Source of the DNA: JAFLCL01 sp964502175
GTDB lineage: Bacteria > Myxococcota_A > Polyangia > Polyangiales > Sandaracinaceae
Direction of reading: 5' to 3'
NCBI GenBank assembly: GCA_964502175.1
Contig: CAZCVE010000022.1
Location: 62,001 to 126,000 of the forward strand
Length of the DNA: 64,000 nucleotides
Positions 44,475-53,805 of this stretch are shown in pieces (the stretch's first letter is position 1; the number at the start of each line of letters is the position of its first letter). The translations under genes and the position numbers were made by a program. The notes below the pieces were generated by a model. The model saw only the letters and a list, made by a program, of their open reading frames with translations. It was not told the origin of the DNA and ran no database searches.

Positions 44475-45404
44475 ATGCTCCACGTCGGCTGCGCATCGTG
44501 CATTGTCGGATTGTGGTCAGTGGGTGCCGCTGCGCAGGTGCGCACCTCGGACCCGATGGGCGAGAGAGCGTTCTCGGTCGAGGGCGAGATCGTCGGCGGC
44601 TCGGTACGAGTCGCCGGCGAAGACTTCCCGATCGTCGCTGGATCCCTCGATCTCCAAGCGCGCGCCGCACGGCTGAGCCCTGCGCTGGGCGTCGAGGTCG
44701 ATGGCGGACTTCGTCTCGGCTACCTCGAGCCCGAGTCGTTCTCGACGGCCGGCGATCCACCATGGGCGTCGATGTGGCTCGGCGTGGCGATCGCGCACCG
44801 AACGCCCGCGCTCACGGTGCGCGGCGGGCTCGGCCTCGCACCGCCGCTTCGAACCGCCGTCACGCCGCACGTGGAGGAGTGGCGGCTCGCGAGCATGTGG
44901 GGTGATTGGGATCAGTGGCTGGTCGTCGAGCAGGTCGTTCCGGTCGGACTGCGCGGTCTCGTCGAGGCGCGCCTCGGGGATGTCGACGTCGGCGGTGACG
45001 CCGCGTTGATCCTCGGCCCGTGTCTGGGCGACGAGAACCCGGGAGGCCTCTACGGGCTTCGGCGCACGGGACTCTTCTTCTGGGGCGCGGTCGGTGCGTG
45101 GGTCGGTGGACATCTCGGCGACGCCGTCACCTTGGGCTTGCGCGTGCAGGGGGTGGCCACGGTGTTTCACGGCGCGACCCCGCCGGTGTTCGTCACGCCG
45201 ATCATCGACACGACGCTCTACGAGGAGCGAACCGAGTCCGACTTCCAGCTCTCGGCGATCCCGTTCGTTCGGCTCTCGTTCGCGCCGGCTTGGGTGGAGC
45301 TGCGATGGCAGGTGAACCTCGACGAGCCGCACGGGCCGATCTTCGCAGGCTCGACCGCGGTGTGGGCGCTCGCGCTCCGCGGCGGGGCGAGCTGGGACCC
45401 CTGA
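44475..45404 (+). CDS. Secreted beta-rich hypothetical protein
   Basis: 309 residues. A short hydrophobic N-terminus ends near GAAAQVRTSD (AxA site), so it is probably exported. The rest alternates strands (VEVDGGLRLGYLEPESF, ALTVRGGLGLAPPLRTA, LGLRVQGVATVFHG), resembling an outer-membrane barrel or beta-rich surface protein. It starts 3 bases after the SUKH gene, so expression may be coupled. No family recognised. Confidence 0.62.
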   Translation: MLHVGCASCIVGLWSVGAAAQVRTSDPMGERAFSVEGEIVGGSVRVAGEDFPIVAGSLDLQARAARLSPALGVEVDGGLRLGYLEPESFSTAGDPPWASMWLGVAIAHRTPALTVRGGLGLAPPLRTAVTPHVEEWRLASMWGDWDQWLVVEQVVPVGLRGLVEARLGDVDVGGDAALILGPCLGDENPGGLYGLRRTGLFFWGAVGAWVGGHLGDAVTLGLRVQGVATVFHGATPPVFVTPIIDTTLYEERTESDFQLSAIPFVRLSFAPAWVELRWQVNLDEPHGPIFAGSTAVWALALRGGASWDP

Positions 45405-45460
45405 GCTACCGCACGACGACGCGTACCGAGCGAAGAAGCACGCGGTGCTACAGTCGCGGG

Positions 45461-46078
45461 ATGGAAGCGCACACGCTGCGAGCGACCGATGCGGTCGGGT
45501 CACGCGAGGGACCCGTGACCCTGTACGGAGTGAGCTTCGATCAGTACGACGCGCTCGTGCGCGCGTTCGGCGACGATCATCCGTCGCTTCGCATGACTTT
45601 CCTCGAAGGGACGCTCGAGATCATGACGACCTCCCCCGAGCACGAGCTGACCAAGACGATCATCGCCCGCCTCCTCGAGCTCTGGGCGATGGAGCGGAAC
45701 GTCGCGCTCGTGGGCTACGGCGCGGCGACCTTCCGAAAGCGCGCCAAAGAGCGCGGGCTCGAGCCCGACGAGTGCTACTGCCGCGGTCCCCTTCGTGACG
45801 TGCCCGAGCTCGCGATCGAGGTCGTGCACCGCCACGGCGGGATCGAGAAGCTCGACGTGTACGCCGGTCTCGAGGTGCCCGAGGTGTGGTTCTTCGAGAA
45901 GGGTTCGCTCGCGATCCACGTGCTCGAGGGTGAGCAGTACGTCGCGAGGCCGACGAGCACCGTGCTGCCGACGCTCGATGTCGAGCAGCTCTCCGCGTTC
46001 GTGCGTCGCGCGATCGAGGCGGGACCGGCGGAGCAGACGGCGGTGGTCCGCGCCTACCGCGACGCGCTCGTCGGTTGA
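45461..46078 (+). CDS. Uma2/DUF820 family restriction-endonuclease-like protein
   Basis: 205 residues. The Uma2 (PD-(D/E)XK) core shows MTFLEGTLEIMTTSPEHE, GAATFRKRAKERGLEPDECYCRG and PELAIEVVHRHGGIEKLDVYAGLEVPEVWFFE. In the last the Glu-x-Val and Lys form the nuclease triad. The family is very abundant in cyanobacteria and some myxobacteria and is thought to act in mobile-element context; function is unproven. A 159-base gap separates it from rnr. Confidence 0.85.
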   Translation: MEAHTLRATDAVGSREGPVTLYGVSFDQYDALVRAFGDDHPSLRMTFLEGTLEIMTTSPEHELTKTIIARLLELWAMERNVALVGYGAATFRKRAKERGLEPDECYCRGPLRDVPELAIEVVHRHGGIEKLDVYAGLEVPEVWFFEKGSLAIHVLEGEQYVARPTSTVLPTLDVEQLSAFVRRAIEAGPAEQTAVVRAYRDALVG

Positions 46079-46237
46079 GCGCTCGCAGCCCCGCTGGCGC
46101 GCCGCGGATTGTGCAGTAGCCTCGGGCCATCGAGACGGGGCTCGCGTGGAGCGCAGGCATGGCCAGCGCATGTGACGTGAGCGCTCGATGCGCGAAGGGC
46201 GTCGTGTACGCACGCGCGGTCTGATCGGAAGGTTTCT

Positions 46238-48808
46238 GTGAGTATTTCGAAGGAGCGCGTGCTCAGCGCGCTCAAGTCAGGGGGCGATCGATCGCTCCAC
46301 ACGATGGAAGTCGTCACCGCGCTGGGCTTCCCGCGGCAGGACGCACGGAAGGCCGCGCCCGTGGTGCGCGAGGCGCTCGATGCGCTGAAGTCTCTCGGGC
46401 TCGCGAAGGAGCTGCCGGGCTCGCGCTGGAAGGCGCTCGAGAAGACGGCGGGAAAGAAGTCGGCGAAGGGATCGCGCGTTCGCGAAGAGCTCGTCGTGAA
46501 GCGGGCCGAGCGACAGGTGCGCATGAACGCGGCGGGCGGCGGCGATGCAGCGGGCGCGAGCCCAGCGACGACCAGCGCAGCGACGACCAGCGGACCGAAC
46601 ACGGGCGACGCGACGCAGTCTCGCGAGGCACGGCGCGACGAGAGCGCGACGGCGCGTGCGTGGGGCCGCGACACCAAGGTGGGCTGGCTCGCGATGACGA
46701 CGCGCGGCTTCGCGTTCGTCACGATCGACGACGGCGGTGAGGTCTTCATCCCGCCGCCTTCGATCGGCATCGCGATGCACGGCGACCGCGTGCGCGTACG
46801 GACGACGCCGACGCCGAAGGGCTTCGAGGGCGAGGTCGTCGAGGTGATCACCCACGGCATCCTCCGCGTGGCCGGCACGCTCGTTCGCCACCACGGACAG
46901 CTCTACATCCAGCCTGGAGATCCGCGCCTTCCGCAGTCGGTGTTCGTCGAGGGCGCGCTCCCGCTCGAGACGCAGCCGGGCATGGAGGTGGTCGCGCAGG
47001 TCACGCGCTGGCCCGAGCGCGCGGGCGAGCTGCCCACGGCGCGCGTGCTGCGCGCGATGGGGCCGCGTGGGTCTGCGGCGGTCGAGGTCGAGAAGATCCG
47101 CATCCGCGACGGCATCTCCGAGGAGTTCCCGAAGGACGTGCTCGACGAGGCGCTCGCGTTCCCCGCGACGGTCGACGTCGTCGAGATCGCGCGACGCGAG
47201 GACTTCCGCGATCTGCCGCTCCTCACGATCGATCCGAAGGACGCCCGCGATCACGACGACGCGGTGTGGGCCGAGCGCACGAAGGACGGCTTCCGCGTGC
47301 TCGTCGCGATCGCCGACGTGTCTCACTACGTGAACACAGGCGCTGCGATCGATCGGGAGGCGATGATGCGCGGCTGCTCGATCTACCTGCCGGATCGCGC
47401 GATCCCGATGCTGCCGCCCGAGCTCAGCTCGAACCTCGCGTCGCTCGTGCCCGACGAAGATCGACTCATGCTCGGCGTCGAGGCGCACCTCACCAAGACG
47501 GGCGCCGTGCGCTCGTACCGCTTCGTCGAGGGCGCGATGCGCAGCCGCGCGCGCCTCACGTACGAGAAGGCCGCGCGCACGCTCGGTCTGTCTTCCGTGG
47601 GCCTCACCGACGCGGGCGAGCTCTCGCCCGAGGCCGAGCTCCACAAGCCGTTGCTCGAGACGCTCTTCGAGATCTCCAAGCTCCTCCGCGCGCGGCGTGT
47701 GAAGCGTGGCGCGCTCGGCTTCGAGCTGCCCGAGGCGAAGATCCTCCTCGACGAGGACGGTGAGCCGAGAGACGTCGTCCAGCAGAAGGGCGACGCGGGC
47801 GTGAAGCGCACCTACGAGCTCATCGAAGACCTGATGTTGCTCGCGAACGAGACGGTCGCCGAGCACCTCTCGAAGCAGGGCCTGCCCGCGATCTACCGCG
47901 TCCACGGAAAGCCCGACGCGGGCAAGGTCGCGCAGTTCGCCGCGGTGGCCGAGGCCTTCGGCCTGCACCTCGAGAACGACGAAGACCCGACGCCCAAGGA
48001 GCTCCAGGCCGTGCTCGCGCGCATCGAGGGCACACCGCTCGAGGGCGTGCTCGGCTTCCTCCTCCTGCGCTCGATGCAGCAGGCGAGCTACCAGGTCGAC
48101 GACATCGGCCACTTCGCGCTCGCCGCGCGGCACTACCTGCACTTCACGTCACCGATCCGCCGCTATCCGGATCTCGCGGTGCACCGCATCGTCCGCGCGC
48201 TCGCGCAGAGCACGCCGATGGACGGAGACTCGATGCGTCGCGCGCTCTTGCCGCAGGCCGTGCAGTCGAGCCGCATGGAGCGACGCGCGGTGCAGGTCGA
48301 GCGCGAGGTGCAGGCGATCTACCGCTGCATCCTGATGAAGAAGTTCGTGGGCCACGAGCTCACGGGCAAGGTCACCAGCGTGGCGGATCACGGCCTCGTG
48401 ATCTCGCTCGACGCGCCGTTCGTCGAGGTGAAGGTCCCGATCGATCGCATCGCGGACGAGTACCTCGAGGTCGATCACCTCGGCATCGCGCTCGTGGGCA
48501 ACCGCAGCGGGCGTCGCATCGCGCTCGCCGATCCCGCGCGCGTTCGCATCGACGATGCGTCGATCGAGCGCCGCGAGATCACGGCCTCGTGGGTCGGAGA
48601 GAGCGGAACGGCTCGCGCTCGACGACCCCGCGACGCCGACGGCCCGGGGCGACGCGAGCCACGCTCCGCCAGCGGCTCGAAGGGGCCCGAGCGATCGCGT
48701 CCGGCGGCTGGTGGCCGTGCCTCGGGCGGACCCGCCAAGGCCGCACGCACCGGAACCTTGCCTCGCAAGGGAAAAAGCAGCCGCAAGGAGCGTCGGGGCC
48801 GAGGTTGA
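46238..48808 (+). CDS. rnr: Ribonuclease R
   Basis: 856 residues. A 3'-5' exoribonuclease. Order of domains: winged helix (about 5-62), Lys/Ala linker, cold-shock OB fold (about 147-205), RNB catalytic domain from about 320 with IDPKDARDHDDAVW (metal Asp residues), ARLTYEKAARTLGL, and an S1 domain (about 705-775). A Lys/Arg/Gly-rich tail ends it (RKGKSSRKERRGRG). The GTG start is 46238 with GGAAGG 7 bases upstream. Confidence 0.94.
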   Translation: MSISKERVLSALKSGGDRSLHTMEVVTALGFPRQDARKAAPVVREALDALKSLGLAKELPGSRWKALEKTAGKKSAKGSRVREELVVKRAERQVRMNAAGGGDAAGASPATTSAATTSGPNTGDATQSREARRDESATARAWGRDTKVGWLAMTTRGFAFVTIDDGGEVFIPPPSIGIAMHGDRVRVRTTPTPKGFEGEVVEVITHGILRVAGTLVRHHGQLYIQPGDPRLPQSVFVEGALPLETQPGMEVVAQVTRWPERAGELPTARVLRAMGPRGSAAVEVEKIRIRDGISEEFPKDVLDEALAFPATVDVVEIARREDFRDLPLLTIDPKDARDHDDAVWAERTKDGFRVLVAIADVSHYVNTGAAIDREAMMRGCSIYLPDRAIPMLPPELSSNLASLVPDEDRLMLGVEAHLTKTGAVRSYRFVEGAMRSRARLTYEKAARTLGLSSVGLTDAGELSPEAELHKPLLETLFEISKLLRARRVKRGALGFELPEAKILLDEDGEPRDVVQQKGDAGVKRTYELIEDLMLLANETVAEHLSKQGLPAIYRVHGKPDAGKVAQFAAVAEAFGLHLENDEDPTPKELQAVLARIEGTPLEGVLGFLLLRSMQQASYQVDDIGHFALAARHYLHFTSPIRRYPDLAVHRIVRALAQSTPMDGDSMRRALLPQAVQSSRMERRAVQVEREVQAIYRCILMKKFVGHELTGKVTSVADHGLVISLDAPFVEVKVPIDRIADEYLEVDHLGIALVGNRSGRRIALADPARVRIDDASIERREITASWVGESGTARARRPRDADGPGRREPRSASGSKGPERSRPAAGGRASGGPAKAARTGTLPRKGKSSRKERRGRG

Positions 48809-48866
48809 GCCTCGCATGCGGTCGGACCGCGGATCGGACCCGGGATCGGGTATCGTCCCGCGCGTC

Positions 48867-50258
48867 ATGGCTGCCAAGAAGACCGTGCTCGAGAAGAGCG
48901 TGTCCAAGAAGACCCCCGCGAACGCCAGCGTCGGCTGGAGCAGCGCGCTCCCGACCGTACCCGAGCTGATCGCACGAAAGCGCGACGGTGGTGCGCTGAG
49001 CGAGGCCGAGATCCAGAGCGTCGTCACCGGGTTCGTACGCGGCGACGTCGCGGACTACCAGATGAGCGCGCTCGCGATGGCCGTGTACTTCAAGGGAATG
49101 ACGGCCGAAGAGACGACCGTGCTCACACTCGCGATGCGCGACTCGGGTCGCGTCGTCGACACGAAGTCGGTGCGCGCCCGCAAGGTCGACAAGCACTCGA
49201 CGGGCGGCGTGGGCGACAAGGTCTCGCTCTGTCTCGCTCCGCTCGTGGCGGCGTGCGGCGTCGCCGTGCCGATGGTGAGCGGCCGAGGCCTCGGCCACAC
49301 GGGCGGCACGCTCGACAAGCTCGAGTCGATCCCGGGCTTCTCGGTGTCGATGAGCGTCGACGCGTTCGTCCAGCAGGTGAAGGACATCGGCTGCGCGCTC
49401 ATCGGCCAGACCGACGACATCGCGCCCGCCGACAAGAAGCTCTACGCGCTCCGCGACGTGACGGCGACGGTCGAGTCGATCCCGCTCATCACCGCGAGCA
49501 TCCTCTCGAAGAAGCTCGCCGAGGGCATCGACGGGCTCGTGCTCGACGTGAAGGTCGGCCGCGGCGCCTTCATGAAGACGGAGGCCGACGCGCGCGCGCT
49601 CGCGCAGTCGCTCGTTCGTGTCGGCGCGCTCGCGGGCAAGGAGGTCACGGCCTTCCTGACGTCGATGGAGGCCCCGCTCGGTCGCACGATCGGCAACGCG
49701 CTCGAGGCGCGCGAGGCGATCGAGGTGCTCCACGGCAAGGGCCCCGCCGATCTGCGCGAGATCACGCTCGTGCTCGGCGCCGAGATGCTGCTGATGGGTC
49801 GCGTCGCGAAGAACGATCGCGATGCGCGCCGCAAGCTCGAGGCGGCCATCCAGGATCGCAGCGGCGTGCGCGTGCTGCGTCAGATCGTCGACGCGCAGGG
49901 CGGTGACCCGCGCTGCGTGGAGGATCCGTCGCGCATCCCGCGCTCGGCGCGCGTGGTGCAGGTCCTCGCGACCAAGCGCGGCGTCGTGCAGAAGATCGAC
50001 GCGCTCGCGCTCGGTCAGCTCGGCGTGGCGATGGGCGCAGGTCGCACGCGGGTGGACCAGGCGGTCGACCCGCTCGTCGGCATCGTGATGCACCGCCAGG
50101 TGGGCGAGAAGATCGCGATCGGCGAGCCGATCTGCGAGCTCCACTTGTCCAAGACGCACGACGAGAAGGTGCTCGGCGAGCGCGCGCTCGCCGCGTTCCA
50201 CGTCGGCTCGGCGAACGTGCAGCCCGGCCCGCTCGTGATCGACATCATCCGCAAGTAG
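48867..50258 (+). CDS. deoA: Thymidine/pyrimidine-nucleoside phosphorylase
   Basis: 463 residues. It cleaves thymidine or other pyrimidine nucleosides with phosphate, salvaging the base. Signature: KVDKHSTGGVGDKVSLCLAP, GRGLGHTGGTLDKLESIPGF, and VKVGRGAFMKTEADARALAQSLV. An N-terminal Lys/Ser-rich extension of about 25 residues precedes the usual start region PTVPELIARKRDGGALS. ATG 48867 chosen; a further upstream in-frame start at 48816 overlaps nothing but lacks a ribosome site. It runs just upstream of tRNA-Arg. Confidence 0.93.
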   Translation: MAAKKTVLEKSVSKKTPANASVGWSSALPTVPELIARKRDGGALSEAEIQSVVTGFVRGDVADYQMSALAMAVYFKGMTAEETTVLTLAMRDSGRVVDTKSVRARKVDKHSTGGVGDKVSLCLAPLVAACGVAVPMVSGRGLGHTGGTLDKLESIPGFSVSMSVDAFVQQVKDIGCALIGQTDDIAPADKKLYALRDVTATVESIPLITASILSKKLAEGIDGLVLDVKVGRGAFMKTEADARALAQSLVRVGALAGKEVTAFLTSMEAPLGRTIGNALEAREAIEVLHGKGPADLREITLVLGAEMLLMGRVAKNDRDARRKLEAAIQDRSGVRVLRQIVDAQGGDPRCVEDPSRIPRSARVVQVLATKRGVVQKIDALALGQLGVAMGAGRTRVDQAVDPLVGIVMHRQVGEKIAIGEPICELHLSKTHDEKVLGERALAAFHVGSANVQPGPLVIDIIRK

Positions 50259-50335
50259 CGCCGATCGCGCGCTTGCCGCGGCGATCGGTCTCCGGTATCC
50301 CTTCGCTCTTCTCTTCACCACCTCGTGGTGCGAGA

Positions 50336-50409
50336 GGACCCATAGCTCAGTTGGATAGAGCGTCGGCCTCCGGAGCCGAAGGTCGCAGGTTCGAATCCTG
50401 CTGGGTTCG
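50336..50409 (+). tRNA. tRNA-Arg, anticodon CCG
   Basis: A complete cloverleaf: acceptor GGACCCA/TGGGTTC with discriminator G, D-arm GCTC/GAGC, anticodon stem TCGGC/GCCGA with loop CTCCGGA giving anticodon CCG (reads CGG, Arg), T-arm GCAGG/CCTGC with TTCGAAT. No encoded CCA. The perfect hairpin CACCAC/GTGGTG (50316-50330) lies 5 bases upstream. Confidence 0.95.
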
Positions 50410-50512
50410 TAGGGGATTTGCAGCTCGCGGAGAGAGCGTGGGGGGACGTCGGGCCCGCTCCTCTCCATGCGGTCGGTTGTCAGAACCCTGGAAACGTGGA
50501 CGACTATCCGCC

Positions 50513-51133
50513 GTGGCGAACGCGAGCGATCTAGCGGCGCACCTGATCGAGCGCTTCGGGCCCATGACCCCGAAGAAGCTCCAGAAGCTCTGTTACTACA
50601 CGCAGTCTTGGTCTCTCGCTTGGGGCCGAGGGACTGTGTTCGGCGAGACGATCGAGGCGTGGAAGCAGGGCCCCGTGGTCGAAGCGCTGTGGCAACAGAA
50701 CGCAGGCGCAGGCTCGGTCTTGCTCACACGACAGGAAGTGACGGGCGATCCCTCTGCCGTCGCGTCGTGGGGCGAGACGATCGATGTGGTGTACGGCTTC
50801 TACGGTTCGCGGAGCGCGGACTGGCTGAGCCAGCTGACGCATCGCGAAGCGCCCTGGATGGACGCGCGGCGCGGCGTCGACCCGGATCAGCGGTCGAAGA
50901 ACCCGATCACCACCGAAGCGCTTCGAGAGTTCTACACGCCGCTCGCGGAGAAGATGGGCGACCACGTGCTGAGCGATGCGTACAGCCGCGGATGCGAGCT
51001 GCTCTTGTCGCTCACGCCAGACGAGGTCGCGGGGCTCACCGAGACGGTGGATGCGACGCCTGAGGAGGTCGAGGAGTGGCTGCAGCATGGCTCGCGCGGG
51101 AGCCCGCTCCCTGGTACTCGCGGACGTACCTGA
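50513..51133 (+). CDS. Panacea-domain (SocA-like, DUF4065) protein
   Basis: 206 residues from GTG 50513. The Panacea signature is clear: MTPKKLQKLCYYTQSWSLAWG, GETIEAWKQGPVVEALW, and further RVDPDQRSKNPIT-like and DHVLSDAYS elements. Panacea domains serve as antitoxins in many toxin-antitoxin pairs, and SocA is a proteolytic adaptor. No recognised toxin is adjacent; a short overlapping frame follows. The gene lies 103 bases after tRNA-Arg, a common integration site for accessory DNA. Confidence 0.8.
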   Translation: MANASDLAAHLIERFGPMTPKKLQKLCYYTQSWSLAWGRGTVFGETIEAWKQGPVVEALWQQNAGAGSVLLTRQEVTGDPSAVASWGETIDVVYGFYGSRSADWLSQLTHREAPWMDARRGVDPDQRSKNPITTEALREFYTPLAEKMGDHVLSDAYSRGCELLLSLTPDEVAGLTETVDATPEEVEEWLQHGSRGSPLPGTRGRT

Positions 51134-51234
51134 CGAAGTTCCGCGAACACCTCGACACCCGCGCGGGGCATCGGATCAACCTGACGAGAGACGCGCTCCT
51201 CGCCGCGTGGCCCGACCTACCGGGTGGGCGATGA
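51076..51234 (+). CDS. Possible small ORF overlapping Panacea gene end
   Basis: A 52-residue frame from GTG 51076 overlaps the end of the Panacea gene and contains WYSRTYLTKFREHLDTRAGH and ALLAAWPDLPGGR, a plausible folded segment with Trp/Tyr and a regular charge pattern. It could be a small toxin partner or the frame-shifted end of the Panacea gene. Another open frame runs on to 51595 but looks like chance. Low support. Confidence 0.25.
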   Translation: MAAAWLAREPAPWYSRTYLTKFREHLDTRAGHRINLTRDALLAAWPDLPGGR

Positions 51235-51384
51235 CGTGGAGGTGATCATCGCGCCAGTCGGCACCGCGCACGCGAGGCCCGTGAGCGGGACTCCGCTGCG
51301 GATCGTCTACCGGATTGGAGCTCGCGGCGTCCACTTCATCACGATCGCTGACCGCGTCCGACGCGCGCGTTCGAGGCCGTGGGC

Positions 51385-51588
51385 TCAGACGTCGCCGCCT
51401 GGCGTGCCCGTGTCCCTCGACGTCTCTGCGCTCGCGTCGACGGGTGCTTCGCGGCAGCCGCGGCCTCCGGCGTCGTCGCACGGCGGGGGTGGGAGGAGGT
51501 TACAGCCGGGGAATGCGGTCGTGCTCGCGAGCACGAGCGTGGCGAGGCCGATCTTTCCCGTGAGGAGCTTGCGTCGTCCCGTGCGCAT
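51385..51588 (-). CDS. Small lipoprotein
   Basis: 67 residues from ATG 51588. MRTGRRKLLTGKIGLATLVL is followed by STTAFPGC (lipobox-like, C at about 28), then PPPPCDD and a Cys/Asp-rich mature part (PVDASAETSRDTG). This is the typical look of small myxobacterial lipoproteins. An in-frame extension reaches 51849 but overlaps the divergent amidohydrolase and is not used. Confidence 0.55.
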   Translation of the reverse strand: MRTGRRKLLTGKIGLATLVLASTTAFPGCNLLPPPPCDDAGGRGCREAPVDASAETSRDTGTPGGDV

Positions 51589-51718
51589 GACGTGAGCGTA
51601 GAGCGCGACGCCGCGAGACGTCGAGCGTCGGCTACGCGCCGCTCGCGTCGAGCGCGTCGTGGCGATCACGAACGCGCGCGAGGTCGGGGGCGCGCATCGT
51701 CGTGGTACCGATCGGCCC

Positions 51719-52534
51719 ATGATCGTCGACGCGTGGACGCAGCATCCGACGGGGTCGTTCCTCCAGCATCCGATGTTCGCGTCGCTCTTGCGATGGCGCG
51801 GGATGGACGTCTCGAGCCTGCCCGACGAGGTCCCGATCGAGTTCCTCACGAGCGCGCTCGATCACGCGAAGATCGATCGTGCGCTCGTCTCCGCGTGGTG
51901 GGGACCGTCGGGGCCGATGCTCTCGAACGAGCACGTGGCTGCCGTCGTCGCGCAGGCGCCCGATCGGCTCTTCGGCGCGTGCTCCGTGGACCTCGCGCGA
52001 CCGATGGACGCCGTGCGCGAGCTGCGGCGCTGCGTGAAGGATCGCGGCTTCCGCGCGCTCCGCATGCTGCCGTGGCTGTGGAACGCGCCGCCCGACGATC
52101 GCCGCTACTACCCGCTCTATGCCGAGTGCGTGGAGCTCGGCGTGCCGTTCTGCCTGCAGGTCGGCCACACGGGACCGCTCGCGCCGTCCGAGCCGGGGCG
52201 TCCCATTCCGTACCTCGATCGGGTCGCGCTCGACTTCCCCGAGCTCGTCATCGTCGCGGGCCACATCGGCTATCCGTGGACCGTCGAGATGATCGCGCTC
52301 GCGACGAAGTACCCGAACGTCTACATCGACACCTCGGCCTACAAGGCGAGCCGCTACCCGCGTGAGCTCGTCGAGTTCATGCGCGCGCACGGCAAGAAGA
52401 AGGTCCTCTTCGGATCGAACTTCCCGATGATCACGCCCTCCGAGTGCTTGGCGGACCTCGACGCGCTCGCCTTGGGCGACGACGCGAAGGCGCGCTTCCT
52501 CGGAGGCAACGCAGTGAAGGTGTTCGGCCTCTGA
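51719..52534 (+). CDS. Amidohydrolase-2 family (ACMSD-like) protein
   Basis: 271 residues. TIM-barrel metal-dependent hydrolase of the ACMSD/amidohydrolase-2 type: IVDAWTQHPTGS at the N-terminus replaces the usual HxH start (the first His is missing or shifted), later KDRGFRALRMLPWLW, CLQVGHTGPLAP, VIVAGHIGYPW, and VLFGSNFPMITP. Enzymes of this family decarboxylate or hydrolyse small organic acids. The absent first metal motif makes activity uncertain. Confidence 0.8.
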   Translation: MIVDAWTQHPTGSFLQHPMFASLLRWRGMDVSSLPDEVPIEFLTSALDHAKIDRALVSAWWGPSGPMLSNEHVAAVVAQAPDRLFGACSVDLARPMDAVRELRRCVKDRGFRALRMLPWLWNAPPDDRRYYPLYAECVELGVPFCLQVGHTGPLAPSEPGRPIPYLDRVALDFPELVIVAGHIGYPWTVEMIALATKYPNVYIDTSAYKASRYPRELVEFMRAHGKKKVLFGSNFPMITPSECLADLDALALGDDAKARFLGGNAVKVFGL

Positions 52535-52572
52535 GGCGGGCACGTCTGCCCACGCGATCACGATCCGCTACG

Positions 52573-53805
52573 ATGGCCGGCATGCGCCACTCGATCGGCC
52601 TCGCGGCTTGCTTCGCGCTCCTCGGTTCGTTGCTCGCTGCGCGCGCGCACGCGCAAGCGCCCGAGGATCGCGGGCCGCTCATGGTCGAGGCGTGGGACGC
52701 GGGCACGCTGATGCTCGACGGCACGCGCATCCGCACGCGCGTCTACTACCCGGCGGGCGCAGGACCCACGGGCAGCGGCGGGCCATTCCCGCTCGTCGGT
52801 GTGATCCACGGCGCCAACGCGAACGGCGGCTACCACACGGAGCTCGCGTCGGTGCTCGCGTCGCGCGGCTTCGTCGCTTTGGTGCCCGACATGCCGTGCA
52901 CGGTGACGTCGTGCGATCACGACGCGAACCAGAGGCAGATCACGGCGCTCCTCGCGTGGGCCGTCGCGCAGTCGGCGGATGGCACGTCGCGACTCGCGGG
53001 CACCGTCGACGGATCGCGCCGCGGCCTCATCGGCCACAGCTGGGGCGGCCTCTCGTCGCACATCACGGCGGCGCGCGATCCGAGCATCGGATCGGTGGTG
53101 CTGCTCGATCCGAACGACGACGGAACCGACGGCCTCTCGGTCACCGCGTCGATCACCGCGCCGCACCTCACGCTGCTCGCGGAGGTGCCGGGCGCGTGCA
53201 ACTCCGCGTGGCAAGAGGCGATGGTGCGCACGCGCCTCACGAGCCCTCACCTCGACTTCACGCTCGACGGCTCGGGCCACTGCAACCCCGGTGAGATGGA
53301 CGTCGTGTGCAGCTTCGGCTGCGGCCGCGGCGACTCGGCGACGACGCCGCTCTTTCGTCGTTACGCGGTCGCGTGGACGGCGTGCGTGCTCGCGGGCGAC
53401 GAGTCGATGGCCGAGTGGCTCGGCGGCGCGAGCTACGACGGCGAAGTGACGGCGGGCCGTATCGTCGGCCCCATGGCGTCGATGCTCGAGGGCCTCCCGT
53501 GTCGCAGCGGCGGCTTGCCCGACGCGGGCATGATCGAGACGCCCGACGCGGGCGTGATCGCCTCTGACGACGCGGCGATCTCGAGCGACGTCGACGCAGG
53601 CACGACGAGCAGCGAGAGCGACGCGTTCGTCGCGCCCGGCATCGACGCAGCGGCGAGCGGCGGACGTGACGCGGGCCCGGGAACGTCGTCGAGCGGATGT
53701 GCGTGCTCTGTCGCGGCTCACGTCTCGTGGGGCGGCGCCGGTTGGCTCTCGCTCGGAGTCGTCTCGGCGCTCGTCTCGCGTTCACGTTCGCGTCGTCGCG
53801 CCTGA
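52573..53805 (+). CDS. Secreted alpha/beta hydrolase with MYXO-CTERM-like tail
   Basis: 410 residues. A signal peptide (ends ARAHAQ) precedes an alpha/beta hydrolase domain: GVIHGANANGG is the oxyanion region and GLIGHSWGGLSSH the nucleophile elbow (Ser), with DGSGHCN a candidate His. Asp/Ala/Ser-rich linkers lead to a C-terminal SSSGCACS, a hydrophobic helix and SRSRSRRR, the pattern of MYXO-CTERM surface-sorting tails. The last 88 bases overlap the convergent membrane-protein gene. Substrate unknown; a PAF-acetylhydrolase or dienelactone-hydrolase relative is likely. Confidence 0.8.
   Translation: MAGMRHSIGLAACFALLGSLLAARAHAQAPEDRGPLMVEAWDAGTLMLDGTRIRTRVYYPAGAGPTGSGGPFPLVGVIHGANANGGYHTELASVLASRGFVALVPDMPCTVTSCDHDANQRQITALLAWAVAQSADGTSRLAGTVDGSRRGLIGHSWGGLSSHITAARDPSIGSVVLLDPNDDGTDGLSVTASITAPHLTLLAEVPGACNSAWQEAMVRTRLTSPHLDFTLDGSGHCNPGEMDVVCSFGCGRGDSATTPLFRRYAVAWTACVLAGDESMAEWLGGASYDGEVTAGRIVGPMASMLEGLPCRSGGLPDAGMIETPDAGVIASDDAAISSDVDAGTTSSESDAFVAPGIDAAASGGRDAGPGTSSSGCACSVAAHVSWGGAGWLSLGVVSALVSRSRSRRRA

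Noticed and set aside
50316..50330. CACCAC/GTGGTG hairpin as terminator of the thymidine phosphorylase gene
   Set aside because: Perfect 6-bp stem but no T-tract and only 5 bases before the tRNA; it may equally belong to the tRNA precursor.
51224..51595. Open frame downstream of the Panacea gene as a toxin
   Set aside because: No ribosome site, low-complexity C-terminus, and overlap with the better supported lipoprotein on the other strand.
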